Position numbers and translations under genes: made by a program
The notes under the pieces: model-generated
The model's input: the letters and a program-made list of their open reading frames with translations, nothing else
What the model was told of the DNA's origin: nothing
Databases searched by the model: none
NCBI GenBank assembly: GCA_014529385.2
Contig: CM043959.1
Coordinates: 2,352,858 to 2,416,857 of the forward strand
Length of the DNA: 64,000 nucleotides
Reading direction: 5' to 3'
From: Adiantum capillus-veneris
Taxonomy: Eukaryota; Streptophyta; Polypodiopsida; Polypodiales; Pteridaceae
Part shown: positions 43,081 to 54,612 of the stretch, piece after piece
Layout of the letters: every line of letters starts with the position of its first letter
Position numbering within the stretch: the stretch's first letter is position 1

Positions 43081-43927
43081 GGAGGTGTCTATTGTTGATA
43101 TGGATGCAAAATTTAAGGCTCTCAACAAGTAGGATGTAAGTGAAGACTTTGGTGCTTTTCTTAATCATTTTGAAGAATGTTTGGCAATCAGCCAACAGTG
43201 AATACTTCAAATTGGAGAAGTGCATGGTGTGTTATCATCCCAAGGTGCGAGAAAAAGTGGATTTCAAGAGCTCGGAGAATTACAATGGTGCAGTGGAAAT
43301 TACATAAATGAAGAGTAGGAAAATCAAGACAAATATTGAGCAAGGCAAATTGGGATACAAAGCGATGTCTCCTATTTTGCCCGAGTCCAACGAATGACAT
43401 TCCAACAGAGAATCAATCAAATAAGGCGTGGAAACCATTTTGCAACATTGGGTACATACTATTCAAGATTTGTTAGAGCAAATGCAAGATCTTAATTTAA
43501 GTGTGATGGACAAAGGACAACCAAGGGCAGGTACAGGTAGATCTAGGCCACTACCTTGCCAATGCTACAATTGCAGGGAGGAAGGACATTTGTTCTTTCA
43601 TCTCAAAATGATCCTTGACATTGTTATGAATCAAGTAACCTAAGTCGTGTACACTTTTTGGAAGAATTTCAAAGGAAGAGTTGGTGAAAATGCTATAAAA
43701 TGGGCCATTGTTTGGCACCCATCATTGGTATGGCTTTCAAGAACTTAATGTGACTGCCTAACATGCGTATCCTAGAAAAAACTATTAACCAAGACTACAT
43801 AAAACAAATATGGGTTCAAACAATTGGATCAAAAGGGGTTGTGGCCTTCTGATAGTCTAAGTTAATAAGTATTAAGGTTTTTTTTTTTAAAAAAAGGGTT
43901 TTATAGTAACCTTATTTATAACTTATA
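43081..43927 (+). pseudogene. Retroelement gag fragment with zinc knuckle (left arm of inverted duplication)
   Basis: Fragmentary gag: HFEECLAISQQ-like sequence near 43165, then an open frame 43428-43643 containing CYNCREEGHLFFHL, a CCHC knuckle with the last Cys lost. From about 43590 to 43925 the sequence is the reverse complement of 47440-47790. No RT follows, so only the gag end of an LTR element remains. LINE-D is inserted right at its distal end. Confidence 0.6.
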
Positions 43928-43943
43928 TACTCTCTTGAATCTT

Positions 43944-46112
43944 GAATCTTTTTTTTGGCAAAACTCACAATGGTAAGTAAATTATATGGACAATCACAAA
44001 AGAATACAACTTCTTGCCATGCTCGTGCCAAGCCATGACATCTCTAAGAGGTCATTGATACATCGGCTAATAGGGGAGCCACCCCACGGCCAACATAGGG
44101 TCCTTATCAATGAGACTCCATCATTGCGGTGCCAATTAGCTTGTTTCATTCATCAGAGTCCTTACGTTTCCCGACGGCTAGGATAGCCTCCCTGATTTCT
44201 TGTATTATCTCTGTGAACATGGTTGTTTCCACAATGTTTTTGAATAAACGAACATTCCTAACCTTCCAGACCTGTCTGAAGTAGCAAAATCTAACAACTT
44301 GTGTTGCAATGAGCAACTCATAGCTTTTAAAAACCTTCCCTCCCAAGAATAGATCATTCTTATAGAAGCCTATTGTCCATGTCCTTTGCACCCATTTGCA
44401 TATTTTACTTGCAAGGCCAATTATCACATTGAACAGGTGGGAGAGGTCTTCGCTAGCCACTCTACATTGAGAGCATCTATCTAGGCCAATGCCTCTGGCT
44501 AGCACCTTCACCCCAGCCGACAAGGCTCCCCACAATACCTTCCAGAGGAAGACCTTCATATTGAGTGGCCACTATGGGCATCATATGTTCTTGGTGACTA
44601 CCTCCCATCTTGATTGTGGCCAATTCATGCCCCACTGTTTGCTCCATGGAGAGAACCAATCCATTGAGGCCATAAGTGTGTGGTAAAATTATTTAGATTT
44701 AGAATTTTAAAAAACCCTGTCCTTAGGCCATCTCCATGCTTTCCACTCAAACTCAAACTCACAGCTAGGTAGGCACCAACTGTCTATTTGTTCCAAGGCT
44801 TTGCTGATTAGTAGACTTTCAGTCCCATCAAGGTTGTACTAGGGCACCATTTGGTATGTTCTTTTCCATCGATTATTGATATAATCCCACAATTGGCCCA
44901 GACATTGAATGACTTTGCTATTGATCTTTCTAGCAGCTTCCCTCTAGAAAGGGTTCAAAGAAATTCTTCCCACCTTAGACATCCATGGGGGCCAATGAGA
45001 TGCAGACTTGTAGAAGTACCTAGTAAGTTCCCCCCCATCCCAAAGTCTCCACTGCTCTTCTGCATTTACTATGAGCTCGCTTGTCACATCCCTGAGATTT
45101 GGTCTAGTCCATCAAGGGGCAAACAGTTTGTCGTGTACCTCGATCCCTTTCCAATGACCACCTTGCAAGTATATCTTGGCATTTTCCATCATGGAATTGG
45201 CCATAGTAGCCCAATATCGGTCTTACTTTGCTAGTGCGGCCACCAACTTAGCACGCTGGGCCTGTGTGTGGCTACTAGGGTTTAGAATCCCAAGACCGCC
45301 TTGCTCGACCGGTCTCACAATTGTATCGGGCCATGTAGCCCACTGCCAAGGCATCAAGTTTTTGGTGTTGTTCTTCCAAAGGAATCTTTTTACTGGTTTG
45401 AGAAACTCTTTCCAATTGCATTTAGCAAGCTTCAACAGAGGACCATTGAAAGCTATATACGGAAGCATGAATGAGTTGATTACTTTCACTCTGTTTTGGA
45501 AGGGAAGAAGCGCATACTCCCATCTTCGCATACTACTTCTTATCTTCTCCATAACCCAAGTGAATTTTTGCTTGTGGTTAACATCTACCCCTAGTGGGGC
45601 TCCAAGTTGAGGGAATATCTTTCCTCGTGACACTATCTCCCCGGACCACATGGATGGATCGAATGAATCGTTCTCTAAGAGGGAGATCAATTTTGATTTT
45701 TTGATGCTACACTTCAACCCTGACACTGTGGAATACTTTTGCACAATCTCAAGAGCCTTTTTGATCACTTGATGGCAAGCTTTGAGGAAGAGAAAAAATT
45801 CATCTGCAAATAGCTAAGCGATTAGTTGATTGTTGTTAGGCACAGATAGCCCTTGAATCTCCCCTCTCGCAACACGATTCTCAAGTAAGGTCACTAGAGG
45901 ATGAGATCCCATGGTGAACAGAAGAGGGGAAAGAGGGAACCCATGTTTGATGGATCTTTTGACCTTAAACGCTCCCACATTTCTCTCATTGAATAGAAGC
46001 TCTAATTGGCTACTAGCACCAAAGGTACTCACTAGTCTACACATACGAGGCCCAAAGCCTAGAGATTTCATGACATCTTCAATAAATGACCATAGTCTAC
46101 TCTCTCTTACTC
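43944..46112 (-). mobile_element. LINE-D: 5'-truncated LINE with 16-bp target duplication
   Basis: Flanked by perfect copies of TACTCTCTTGAATCTT (43928-43943 and 46113-46128). On the minus strand it ends in an A-run at about 43951-43957, preceded by a decayed form of the LINE-B 3' palindrome (CTTACCATTGTGAG). Coding remnants in order: RT core end (45814-46071: GFPLSPLLFTMGSHPLVTLLE, motif B), thumb and C-terminal part (45223-45768: LKCSIKKSKLISL, LGAPLGV, RVKVINSFMLPYIAFNG, RFLWKNN, EQGGLGILNP), and the zf-RVT region (44146-44559: FLWKVLWGALSAG, CSQC, EDLSHLF). Motif C should lie between the first two pieces but is not clear. The element retains only the 3' half of ORF2. Confidence 0.9.
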
Positions 46113-46128
46113 TACTCTCTTGAATCTT

Positions 46129-46950
46129 AAAGGAGTGATGTCCTTTTTTATTGCAAGTTAAAATTGAATAAAAACTAAAAAGAAGAACACACCTTAAAAT
46201 AAGGCATTGGCTTTATAGTCACAAAGAAAACAACAAAACCATTCCAATAAGTCACATATATTTTGGTTAGTTGGTTTAAGTTAAAAATGTTTTAAGGTGA
46301 ATATGGATAACAATTGGTAGGGTCCATTGACACTTGTAATACATATCAAGGCTAACGTATTTGTTGTCTTGTGTGCATGGATGCAGGTGAGGATTCTTTC
46401 CTTTCTTGGAATTCTTTTTGGCTTAGTTGATATCCGTCACTAATATACCCGACTCTTGCCACATTATAGTGCAACCATTATAGATCTCCTTATGTACAAA
46501 AACCCTAGAATGAGACCTCATTCTCATATCTATGTACAAAAGTAATTCAAAGACTTTGTTTTTGTGTTATTCCTTGTCCCTTGTTTAAAGCCAATTGTCT
46601 TTTGAACTATTATTTCTTCTGTGTAGATGTATTAATTTAAAATATCAACACACACGTCCTACACACAAGGCTCTCCTAGTCTTGTGGGGCAACCGAGACG
46701 CTGGCTTTAGGGATTTTGTTGGACTATAGAGCTATGTTGGACCCACTGTCTATGATTCCTGTTTAGGTGTGGCTTGTGTTAGGTGGTCCCTCTTACACTA
46801 TAGTTCAGGATTCTTGCTCATGACTATCGTAGTCTTTTAACTTTGCTAGTTTTAGGGTTGCAAGTTATCCACTTATCCTAACCTTGATTCTAAATAACCT
46901 TTCACGTACACACTCAGTTTAAAATGACTGCTCGCATGAGAGTCAAACAC
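46129..46950. other. No gene recognised
   Basis: AT-rich stretch inside the inverted duplication, between LINE-D and MITE copy C. No motif-bearing ORF. Confidence 0.5.
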
Positions 46951-47178
46951 CCGGGGCAGTCACTTTTTAGAATGTGTATGCTATCACGTGAGTTAACCGG
47001 AGAGGATTATTAAAAGATCAAAATGTATCAAAATGTATACATACAGAGGGGGGTGGGGTTTTTTTAAATAGGCACGTAGTGTAAATATAGTATGTATATT
47101 GAGGTATTATTAATAAACTCTTGAACGCACGTGATATAGGAAGCTTTTGATAAGTGACCGCCCCGGGCCGCCCCGGGG
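46951..47178. mobile_element. G-run MITE copy C
   Basis: Begins CCGGGGCAGTCACTT and ends with GTGACCGCCCC followed by a duplicated CCGCCCCGGGG. Flanks are TCAAACAC (46943-46950) and TCAAACAT (47179-47186), 8 bp with one mismatch. CACGTGA-type sequence occurs near both ends. Confidence 0.78.
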
Positions 47179-47436
47179 TCAAACATGACCCACTGAAACA
47201 CGCAAGGATAATGGAACAAATTACACTATACCTAAAAGATATCCCCCCAAAAAAAAATTGTTCCCCTAGAACAAGACCTTTTCTTGCCTGAAAGGCCAAA
47301 AGCATTGTAATCTCATACCCAAAATAGTCTCTTTCTAGCTCTTCATAAGTTTTTTACATGCCATATCCCTCTTCCAAGGTCTAGAGTTAGCTTCTAAACC
47401 TCTCTCTATGGCTACCAGAGTATAAAAGTTATAAAT

Positions 47437-47795
47437 AAGGTTACTATAAACCCCACTTTTTTAAATAAACCTTAATATCTATTAACTTAGACTAAATTTG
47501 TCAGAAGGCCACCACCCCTTCTGATCCAATTGTGTGAACCCATATTTGTTTTATGTAGCCTTGGTTAACATTTTTTTCCAAGATACCCATGTTAGGCAGT
47601 CACGTTAAGTTCTTGAAATCCATACCAATGATGGTGCCAATAAATGGCCCATTTTATAGCATTTTCACCGACTCTTCCTTTGCAATTATTCCAAAAAGTG
47701 TACACGACTTAGGCTACTTGAGTCCTAACAAAGTAACGGATCGTTTTGAGATGAAAGAACGGGTTAGTACAACCATTCCTAGAGAAACAGTTGAG
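47437..47795 (-). repeat. Right arm of the gag inverted duplication
   Basis: Reverse complement of about 43590-43925 with moderate divergence. Shared blocks include CATTTTATAGCATTTTCACC, GTGTACACGACTTAGG and TTTTGAGATGAAAGAAC. The open frame 47589-47870 is antisense to gag and not a gene. The two arms enclose about 3.5 kb, mostly LINE-D. Confidence 0.85.
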
Positions 47796-48440
47796 AGAGC
47801 ATCTTTACTCTTTTGCCGATCTTATGCCCAGATAGTAGCATTTAACAATAAAATAGTTGTTCTATCATGAGAGACTAGTCCACCCATTATCTGCTTTATA
47901 AACCATTCCTAAGTAACAATCTGACACAATACAACCATGCCCAGAGAAGGAGCTTTTAGCTTGCTCAATCAATCTCTAGGAAAACCATATGCAACATTCT
48001 TTTGAAAAAAATATATATACACACGAGCACAATCCATGCCTTCACACTTCCAAAAAAAGACACCGTAGCAAATCAATTTGTAATGCATTAACCCTTAATA
48101 ACATAAAAACGAGGGTTTATTCACAAGTTTAGCCAGCAAGATGCTTCATTTTTTTATGATTAAAAAAATAGAAACAATTATATGCAGGTGCTCGACAGTG
48201 AGCCAAAAAAACAGTTCAAAGTGTATGCTCAGTGTGGCCAAAAAAAGCAGTAAGCTAAGTGAAGGACGTGATAAACGAAAATCCAGGCAAGGATCGTTAT
48301 GCTGCATTAACTTGTTTCAATTATGAGTGTGTGCTCAGTAGACACGATTTAGAAAAACCAAAATTATATCAAGTTCCAAGTGTGTGTTGCATGCTCCATC
48401 AAAAAACCAGTAGGCTATATTCAAGACGTAGTAAGACATG
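47796..48440. other. No gene recognised
   Basis: AT-rich with short open frames on the plus strand (48141-48326, 48259-48441) without motifs. Confidence 0.5.
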
Positions 48441-48960
48441 ACAAGGACATCAACAAACCTTTACCAAGTATGATGCATCAAAAATGCCTGCTAACCCCCC
48501 TAATGTTTGCCATTGGATCACATCCCTTGATGAAATTACTTGAAGACAATGTTGTTAAAGGGGGATGTAAGGGCTATCTCTTCCTGACAGTAGCGACCAA
48601 CTCCTTGCAAAGCTATTTTTGAATGATTCCTACCTCTTCCTCAAGGCTTACCCTCAAGTGATTAGGAAGGATTTGGAGGTGGTGCACACTTATGCCATCA
48701 CATCAAGGTCTTTGAAAATTAAGATTGATCTCTCTTTTAGGAAACGACTTTTTCGATCCATCAATATGGTCAAGGGAGACTCTATCAAAAGGGAAGTTAT
48801 TCCAACACTTGGGGGTCCCTCTTGAGGTAAGCATAATTCACAAACAAAGATTCCTATTGGTTGTGGAAAGGTAAGGAGCAAGATGCAAACATGGGGGTAT
48901 GTGCTCCTTCCTTTTCTAAGCAGAATAAAAGTGATCAATTTATTTATGCTCTAACACCAT
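48441..48960 (+). pseudogene. LINE-E: internal RT fragment of a LINE
   Basis: Plus-strand pieces read LTPLMFAIGSHPLMKLLEDNV (motif B region), FLNDSYLFLKA where the catalytic Asp pair is normally found (FADD-like; here LND), then LKIKIDLSF, REVIPTLGGPS and LLPFLSRIKVINLFM. The order and wording parallel LINE-D (GSHPLVTLLE, FQNRVKVINSFML), so both derive from the same LINE family. Both ends are missing. Confidence 0.75.
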
Positions 48961-48961
48961 A

Positions 48962-50726
48962 TTAATGAATTTGGGAATTTCCTGTCTTCTCCAATTGGAG
49001 AGTATTGACTAGCTCAATCAAACAACTAAGTAAAGTTGAGAGGGCAAGGTGTGGGTTCTTTGGAAAATTCGGAATGTGTTTTAGTCCTTTGGCAATAATC
49101 CTTTGGATTGAAGAGTGAGTAATTATTTTAAGATCACAAGTACACATGCCTTCCTAAATTACCAAAGTCTTTACAAAAAGCATCAAACTTTTCACAAGGA
49201 CAATCAGGGACAATATTGTGGTGTAGAAAGTCATTTTTGTAGATTAAACTTTTAATAGGTTGATGATACCTTATCCAACATGTTATGGTTACCAAAAAGT
49301 ATATCAAAACACTCACAAAAGATAGACTTGGGTGAAAACCAATCCAAGAGGTAATTCTTTACGAACAGTGAACATAAATATGCTTTGCCTTTGAAGTCTT
49401 TTTTGAAAGATGCTTCCTTCCACAAGGGCCAAAAATCACCTACATGGTAAAAAAGGTTACACGTCAACGAGATTTTGGATAGGTATGTTTCCTCATCTAC
49501 CTCTAGTGAAGCTACAAGAATTTCCCCTATTAAAGCTGGAAGAAGTGCCAGGTGTTAGGAAATATGTGAAAAAGCTACTGGGGGTGGTTAATGAGTTAAG
49601 TCTTTTCAGTGAATGAGAATCATCATCTTCAATGCAGGGTTTGAGTAATCCAGTAGAAATTTTAACTCCCTTGTAGTTCGCATAGGTGGTGAGATAATTG
49701 CCAGTTTCTTCTAATTTGAGTTCTTTAAGGATGTTAAGCATCCAGCCATGAAAGGTGTTAAAAGAAGTCTGAGTAATCACCGGCAGTTTAGCTTGCCCAC
49801 CCAGCTAGGAGCAAATAAGGGATAAGTGTAATTCCACAGGTTTCTCCAGGAAGAGTTGTTCCAAGTGATTGAGTATGAACTAGATAGCATGGTCAAACCA
49901 CATAATACTAGAATCACACGAGGCTTTTGGGTCAAAAAATTTGCAAACACATTATGAGTATGGTCAAAATACATTCCAAACAGACACAGTGTAGAAGTCC
50001 AGATTGCTCTTGGCAAACTCTATATTTCCTTTTGTGCAAATATATAGATCAGCATTAGACAAATATTTAGAGTGATCAATAAGATTGAGGTTAAAAGGGG
50101 CCTTCATGAGCTCGCATTTGTCTAGGAACTGTCCTCCTTTAAGTACTTTGAGTCTGCATTCCTCCACAATAGAAGCAGGGAGGTTGGCCATATATACCCA
50201 TGTTTCACTTAGGATAGGTGCCATAAAAGATTTTTTGGTAAGGACCCAAAGATGATGGTCTTCTCCAAAGGATTCCACTTCAGTTTGTCTACCAAGAAAG
50301 AAAAGGGAAGACTTTGGAAACTTTGGGAACCATCTCTAGAGTATAGTCACTGAGGGAGCAAAGATTGTTTTGAAATTCTTTGAGAGCTTCAAGAGTAGCA
50401 CTGTCTTTGCAAAATATGCCACTATATCGTGGGATAAGACGGGTAATAGGGCTACTAATAAAAGCGGGATTGAGGCCACATAATTTCTTGAGAAAATTAG
50501 ATAGTTCAGCACTAGAAGAAGAAAATCGTGCCAGTTCTTGATTGTATTGTAAGGCTAGTACAAGTAATTGGGCAATGTATTGAGAGATCATAGCTACGAC
50601 ATCAGTGGTATCCTTGTCTAAAGTAGCAAAAATTTTGACCCAATCATTATAAGAGAGAATATGTAAGATAGATGACTTCTCGTTAGAAGTAAGGTATGAT
50701 TCATAGATAAGTTGTGATGCATCCAA
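48962..50726 (-). pseudogene. PLE-B: second Penelope-like RT, N-terminal part only
   Basis: Minus-strand fragments in order from 50726: SYNDWVKIFATLDKDTTDVV (50289-50726), a block with VYMANLPASIVEECRLKVLK (49964-50278) that parallels the LPPEVVEQCKTL segment of PLE-A, RVILVLCGLTML (49777-50016), and CPCEKFDAFCKDFGNLGRHV (49134-49316) followed by YTCDLKIITHSSIQRIIAKG in adjoining frames (48962-49147). The C-x-C...GHV..D...I....K block is the region upstream of the RT core in Penelope-like elements. The copy stops at about 48960, where LINE-E begins, so all catalytic motifs are absent. Confidence 0.62.
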
Positions 50727-51590
50727 GCTGCTTATACATAGATATAGGGAGGGTAGAGATTAGGCTAGATATATAACATGTAAGAAATATTGACAGATAG
50801 AGAGGGTAGAGATAGATAGGGTACATTGTTTTTGTTTTATTGTGCATTGATTTGCTAAGAAACATTAAAAAAAATGTTTGCCCATCATAGTGTGTGCCCA
50901 ACGCTCTCTAGCTCACTCAGTTTTTTGGCATACTCTCATCGATTTTGCGGGCTTAACCCCGACCGAGCTATTTAGCTATAGATGCCACATCCTTTCCTGC
51001 TCTAGAGCATGTTTATCAGTCACTTTCTGTGAGCCACCAACACTCTTCACGATCGTAGATCCTTGGCATTGGACACGGGATGATAGTAGACGTCGCCTAC
51101 CTTGATGCCCCGTTTTTGGATGATGAGCCAAATTTTATGGAGACCAACATCGTCAAGGAGAATGAGGAATCCTTGGATGATGATTGCTAGGACTATGACA
51201 TGTCCAAACTTGCCGATTTCTTGGACAAAGACGAAGCTGTCTAATGGGATATTCAAATACTTTACTACAAATTTGACCACCTTAGAAAACATGTAGACTA
51301 ATGTAGTCACAATGATTCAAAATATCCACAAACCTAGATGCATTGGCAATAGCTTTAGTTGGCTCTCCTCATCCTCATAGATGCATCAGAGCATCTCCAC
51401 ACACCTAGATGCTTCATAGCATCTCCACACACCTAGATGTATTGGCAATTGCTTTGTTAGATCTCCTCTTCCTTGAAGTAGGAGGAGACACGTGGCACAA
51501 GTGAGCAAAGCCTCACTCACAGTCACAAGGGTCTAAGCGGATGCATCTACGAGGTCATCCATAGAGACAAAATCCTCTCTACATAAGGAT
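50727..51590. other. No gene recognised; short CACACACCTAGATG repeats
   Basis: Contains duplicated GCATCTCCACACACCTAGATG-like units (51382-51442, each differing slightly). Open frames at 50878-51105 and 51102-51296 show no motif. It may include the 5' LTR or leader of Gypsy-B, which I cannot delimit. Confidence 0.4.
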
Positions 51591-52510
51591 TTAAATGACC
51601 TAGATTCGGAGGTGAGGAAAGAGAATGGAACAAAGATTCTATGAATATGTTCCTAACAAAGTGATCAGATATTCATGCATTGTAGAAGCAACCTACCTAT
51701 GTGCAGTCCGTAGAGGCTAGCTTCTTGTTGTTGGCAAGGCGTGTAAGTGGTGGATGAGCTTGACCACTCGTTCAGCCACTTGGATATATTTCAATATGAT
51801 TTTTCAAAAGGATTTCTTGGCAGGCAATGAAGAAGAAAGAAACTAGGAGTTATGGACCAAGTGCTCAATGGAGAACAAATCCCTAATCGAGTGCATCTCA
51901 AACTACAAAGAGATATTACTCAAGTTTAAAAAAAATTGATGCATTTCTAGACTTTGCGATGCTTCAAGAGAGACCTCACAAATGATTATCTTGACTACGT
52001 TGAGCCTCTTCAATCGAAGGACTTATCTGAGGGGATCAAATATGCACAAATCTATGATGACATCAAGCGCCATAGTGCAGAGATGGGGTAGGATGGGTTG
52101 GGGATAAAGAGAAAAAGGTGCCAGGGTTTAAAATAAAGGGGTTTTGTAGTGAGAGGCAAGGGCACAGGATGGAGTAGGGGAATCAAGGTGGTCGTTGGAC
52201 TAAAAAACCGTGACCATTTAAAAACAAAGAGATATCAAAATCCAACAAAAAAATAGAGAGCTATGTTAAAGCACAAAAGAAAAATTGTTGTTTTAGTTGC
52301 AATGAGGTAGGACACACCAAGGCCAAATACCAATTTAGATCAAAGCTATCACTAATGGCAGTGATTCTAATAGAGATGATAAATCCTCTAGGCAGTTGCA
52401 CATGGGGTAGAGGCTTCCTCTTAGTTTTGGTGATTTCAAGGAAGTGATGGTGTATCATTGTGATGAGTGTCATGCTTGTTCACAGTGACACCAGTTATGT
52501 GGCAGCCTAG
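51591..52510 (+). pseudogene. Gypsy-B gag remnant
   Basis: Frameshifted gag closely related to that of Gypsy-A: GKACKWWMSL near 51735, NEEER..ELWTKCSMENKSLIECISNYKEILLKF (about 51825-51935) and a zinc knuckle CFSCNEVGHTKAKY (about 52293-52335) with the last Cys changed to Tyr. The reading MWQPSIV at 52494-52515 corresponds to the segment just before the protease. The copia-type element at 52516-54490 interrupts it exactly there, and the protease resumes at 54496. Confidence 0.8.
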
Positions 52511-52515
52511 CATAG

Positions 52516-54157
52516 TGTAAAGTTAAGGAGGATATGGCAGCATATCATTCATGATTCAAAGGGAGATAATTACTTTTAAAATGTGTACAAAAGGCTTCTC
52601 TTATAGGATTAGGAGAAAGTGTAGGTGTAAGCCTCATAACCTAGTAGGTGGCGTGCAATAGGTCAAGCTCAGATGAGAAGAGGTGGAAACATAAGTGGCA
52701 AGCAAGGTGTAAGAGACTTTTCCCACAAGAGTTTGTGAGAATGACACTACTGTAGGAGGTTCAAAAAGGATGAAGATAGGGTTTACCTAAGAATTGCCCC
52801 TTAGACCTACATTCATCCTAGGTATGTCTCAATACATCATGGCTAGTTCTCAATGGATTCATTAGCTCATGGTTCTCCTTGACATCTTTAGGACACATGA
52901 GTTCACATTTGGATTCATCAAGACATGGTTCTAAATAGATGCATCATGCTTGGTTCTCACTTGGATACATATGATGCATAGCCTTTAGGGTAGGTCTTAG
53001 TCCATATAGACCAGTGTCTAAACCCTTTACTATACATTAGTAAATTCAAAAACACAACAAAATATTGTGGTTTATCCTCTTCATCACCATTTATAAGATG
53101 AAATTTTCCCTCATCTTTGCCTTGATCCTTCTTGTAGAATCTAGAAGGAGAATGTCCAATTTTACCACAAATAGTACAAGCTTTTATTTTAAAACAATCA
53201 CTTGACTTATGGTTGCTTCTACCATAGTGTTTGCACATAGCTTTGGCCACAAATTAAGCTCCATCTGTCGATGTAGATCCATTGTTGGAGTGATTCTTCT
53301 TGTCATCTTGTAATGAGTTGACGCCATCTTCAAACTTTGGAACGGGTTCCTTCTCCTAGTGCCAACAATAAGCCATGTGGGAGAGAATCTTTTAAGAGAG
53401 TAGAGTCCCGTGAGAGTTGGAGCTTAGCAAAGGCTCCTGCAACATATGCACAGAGGTTCTGTCAGCTATATTGATGCCCGACTACAGCAAAGTTCTGATG
53501 AGAGAAAGAGATACCACAAATGATGGAAGAGACACACACTTCTTGGCTCTCGTTTCTACCCAATTTCTCTTTATGGATACCCCCGCATGAGTATATAATC
53601 AATAACCTCCAAGTGCTTGCAGAACGCATTAAATTGCCAAAAAAAAAACTACACATAATAGGTTTGTCGACCAACAAAAAAATGCTCAAAAGTGTCTATC
53701 AAGGTACAACCATAAGGGCCTTGTTGAAAATGATTTCGCTTTGCTAGAGTGGGTAGAGGCAGAGGAGTACACACAGCAGGCACATGCAACAACAATAGGG
53801 GAAATAAAAGGAGCCCGATTATGTGGCTTTTCTACAATTGCCTAGCTATAGTGTTGGTGACCGAAAAGAAAAGCCGATTGTATACTTGCTGGTTGAAATA
53901 CACACATGAGGCAACTGCAATACGCAGTGCTCCGCTGGTTGAAATACATGTAGACTACTGGATACATTGTGACATGCTCCACCTATTTCCTCCTGCAAGG
54001 TGTGTGAAGTGCACAACCTGCTAGCCACCAAAGGGAAAAGCAAGCATTGCCTGCCCACCTGTGGGATGAGGGAATGGGCGTATTGGTTACTTGGGGAAAA
54101 GGGTTCTCTTTGTTTTTTCTGTGAGACAAGCGAACCTCATGAGAAAAGGTTACGCGT

Positions 54158-54196
<39 letters not shown>

Positions 54197-54490
54197 GCCA
54201 GCTCTGATACCAATTTTAAGTTAAGGAGGATATGGCAGCATAGTGTTCATGATTCAAAGAGAGATAGTTACTTCTAAAATGTATACAAAAGTCTTCTCTT
54301 ATAGAAGTAGGAGAAAGTGTAGGAGTAAGCCACATAACCTAGTAGGTGGCATGCAATGTTTCAAGCTCATATGATGAGAGGTGGAAACCTAAGTGGCATG
54401 CAAGGTGTAAGAGCCTTTTCCCATGAGACTATGTGAGAATGAGACTACTATAGGTGATTCAAATAGCATGAAGATAGGGTTTACCTAACA
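52516..54490 (-). mobile_element. Copia-type LTR element, internally deleted, inserted in Gypsy-B
   Basis: Direct repeats of 277 bp at 52516-52792 and 54214-54490 are LTRs. On the minus strand the right LTR is followed one base later by TGGTATCAGAGC (54212-54201), the primer site. The outermost ends are TG...CA and the flanks CATAG (52511-52515) and CGTAG (54491-54495) are a 5-bp duplication with one mismatch. The only coding remnant (minus 52957-53250) carries two adjacent zinc knuckles, CKHYGRSNHKSSDC (one Cys changed) and CTICGKIGHSPSRF (last Cys lost), the tandem pattern of plant Ty1/copia Gag. Protease, integrase and RT are absent. The LTRs have many differences by eye, so the insertion is old. 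A (GA)n run lies at 54159-54193. Confidence 0.82.
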
Positions 54491-54495
54491 CGTAG

Positions 54496-54612
54496 GACCT
54501 CATGACATGGTGCGCATGTATGGCACCATAGGTGGCCATAGAGTCACTATTTTCATAGATGATGGATCTAGCTATAACTTCTTAAACTACTCGTTGTTTG
54601 AGAAGTTATGCT
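54496..54612 (+). pseudogene. Gypsy-B protease start
   Basis: Reads HDMVRMYGTIGGHRV, then IFIDDGSSYNFLNYSLFEK, the aspartic protease with D-x-G-S, parallel to HELVRMHGSIQGHRV and LVDDGASHNF in Gypsy-A. A stop follows, and within about 10 bases the sequence jumps to integrase-proximal sequence, so protease end, RT and RNase H are deleted. Confidence 0.8.

Noticed and set aside
47589-47870. 93-codon plus-strand ORF
   Set aside because: Antisense to the gag fragment in the inverted repeat.
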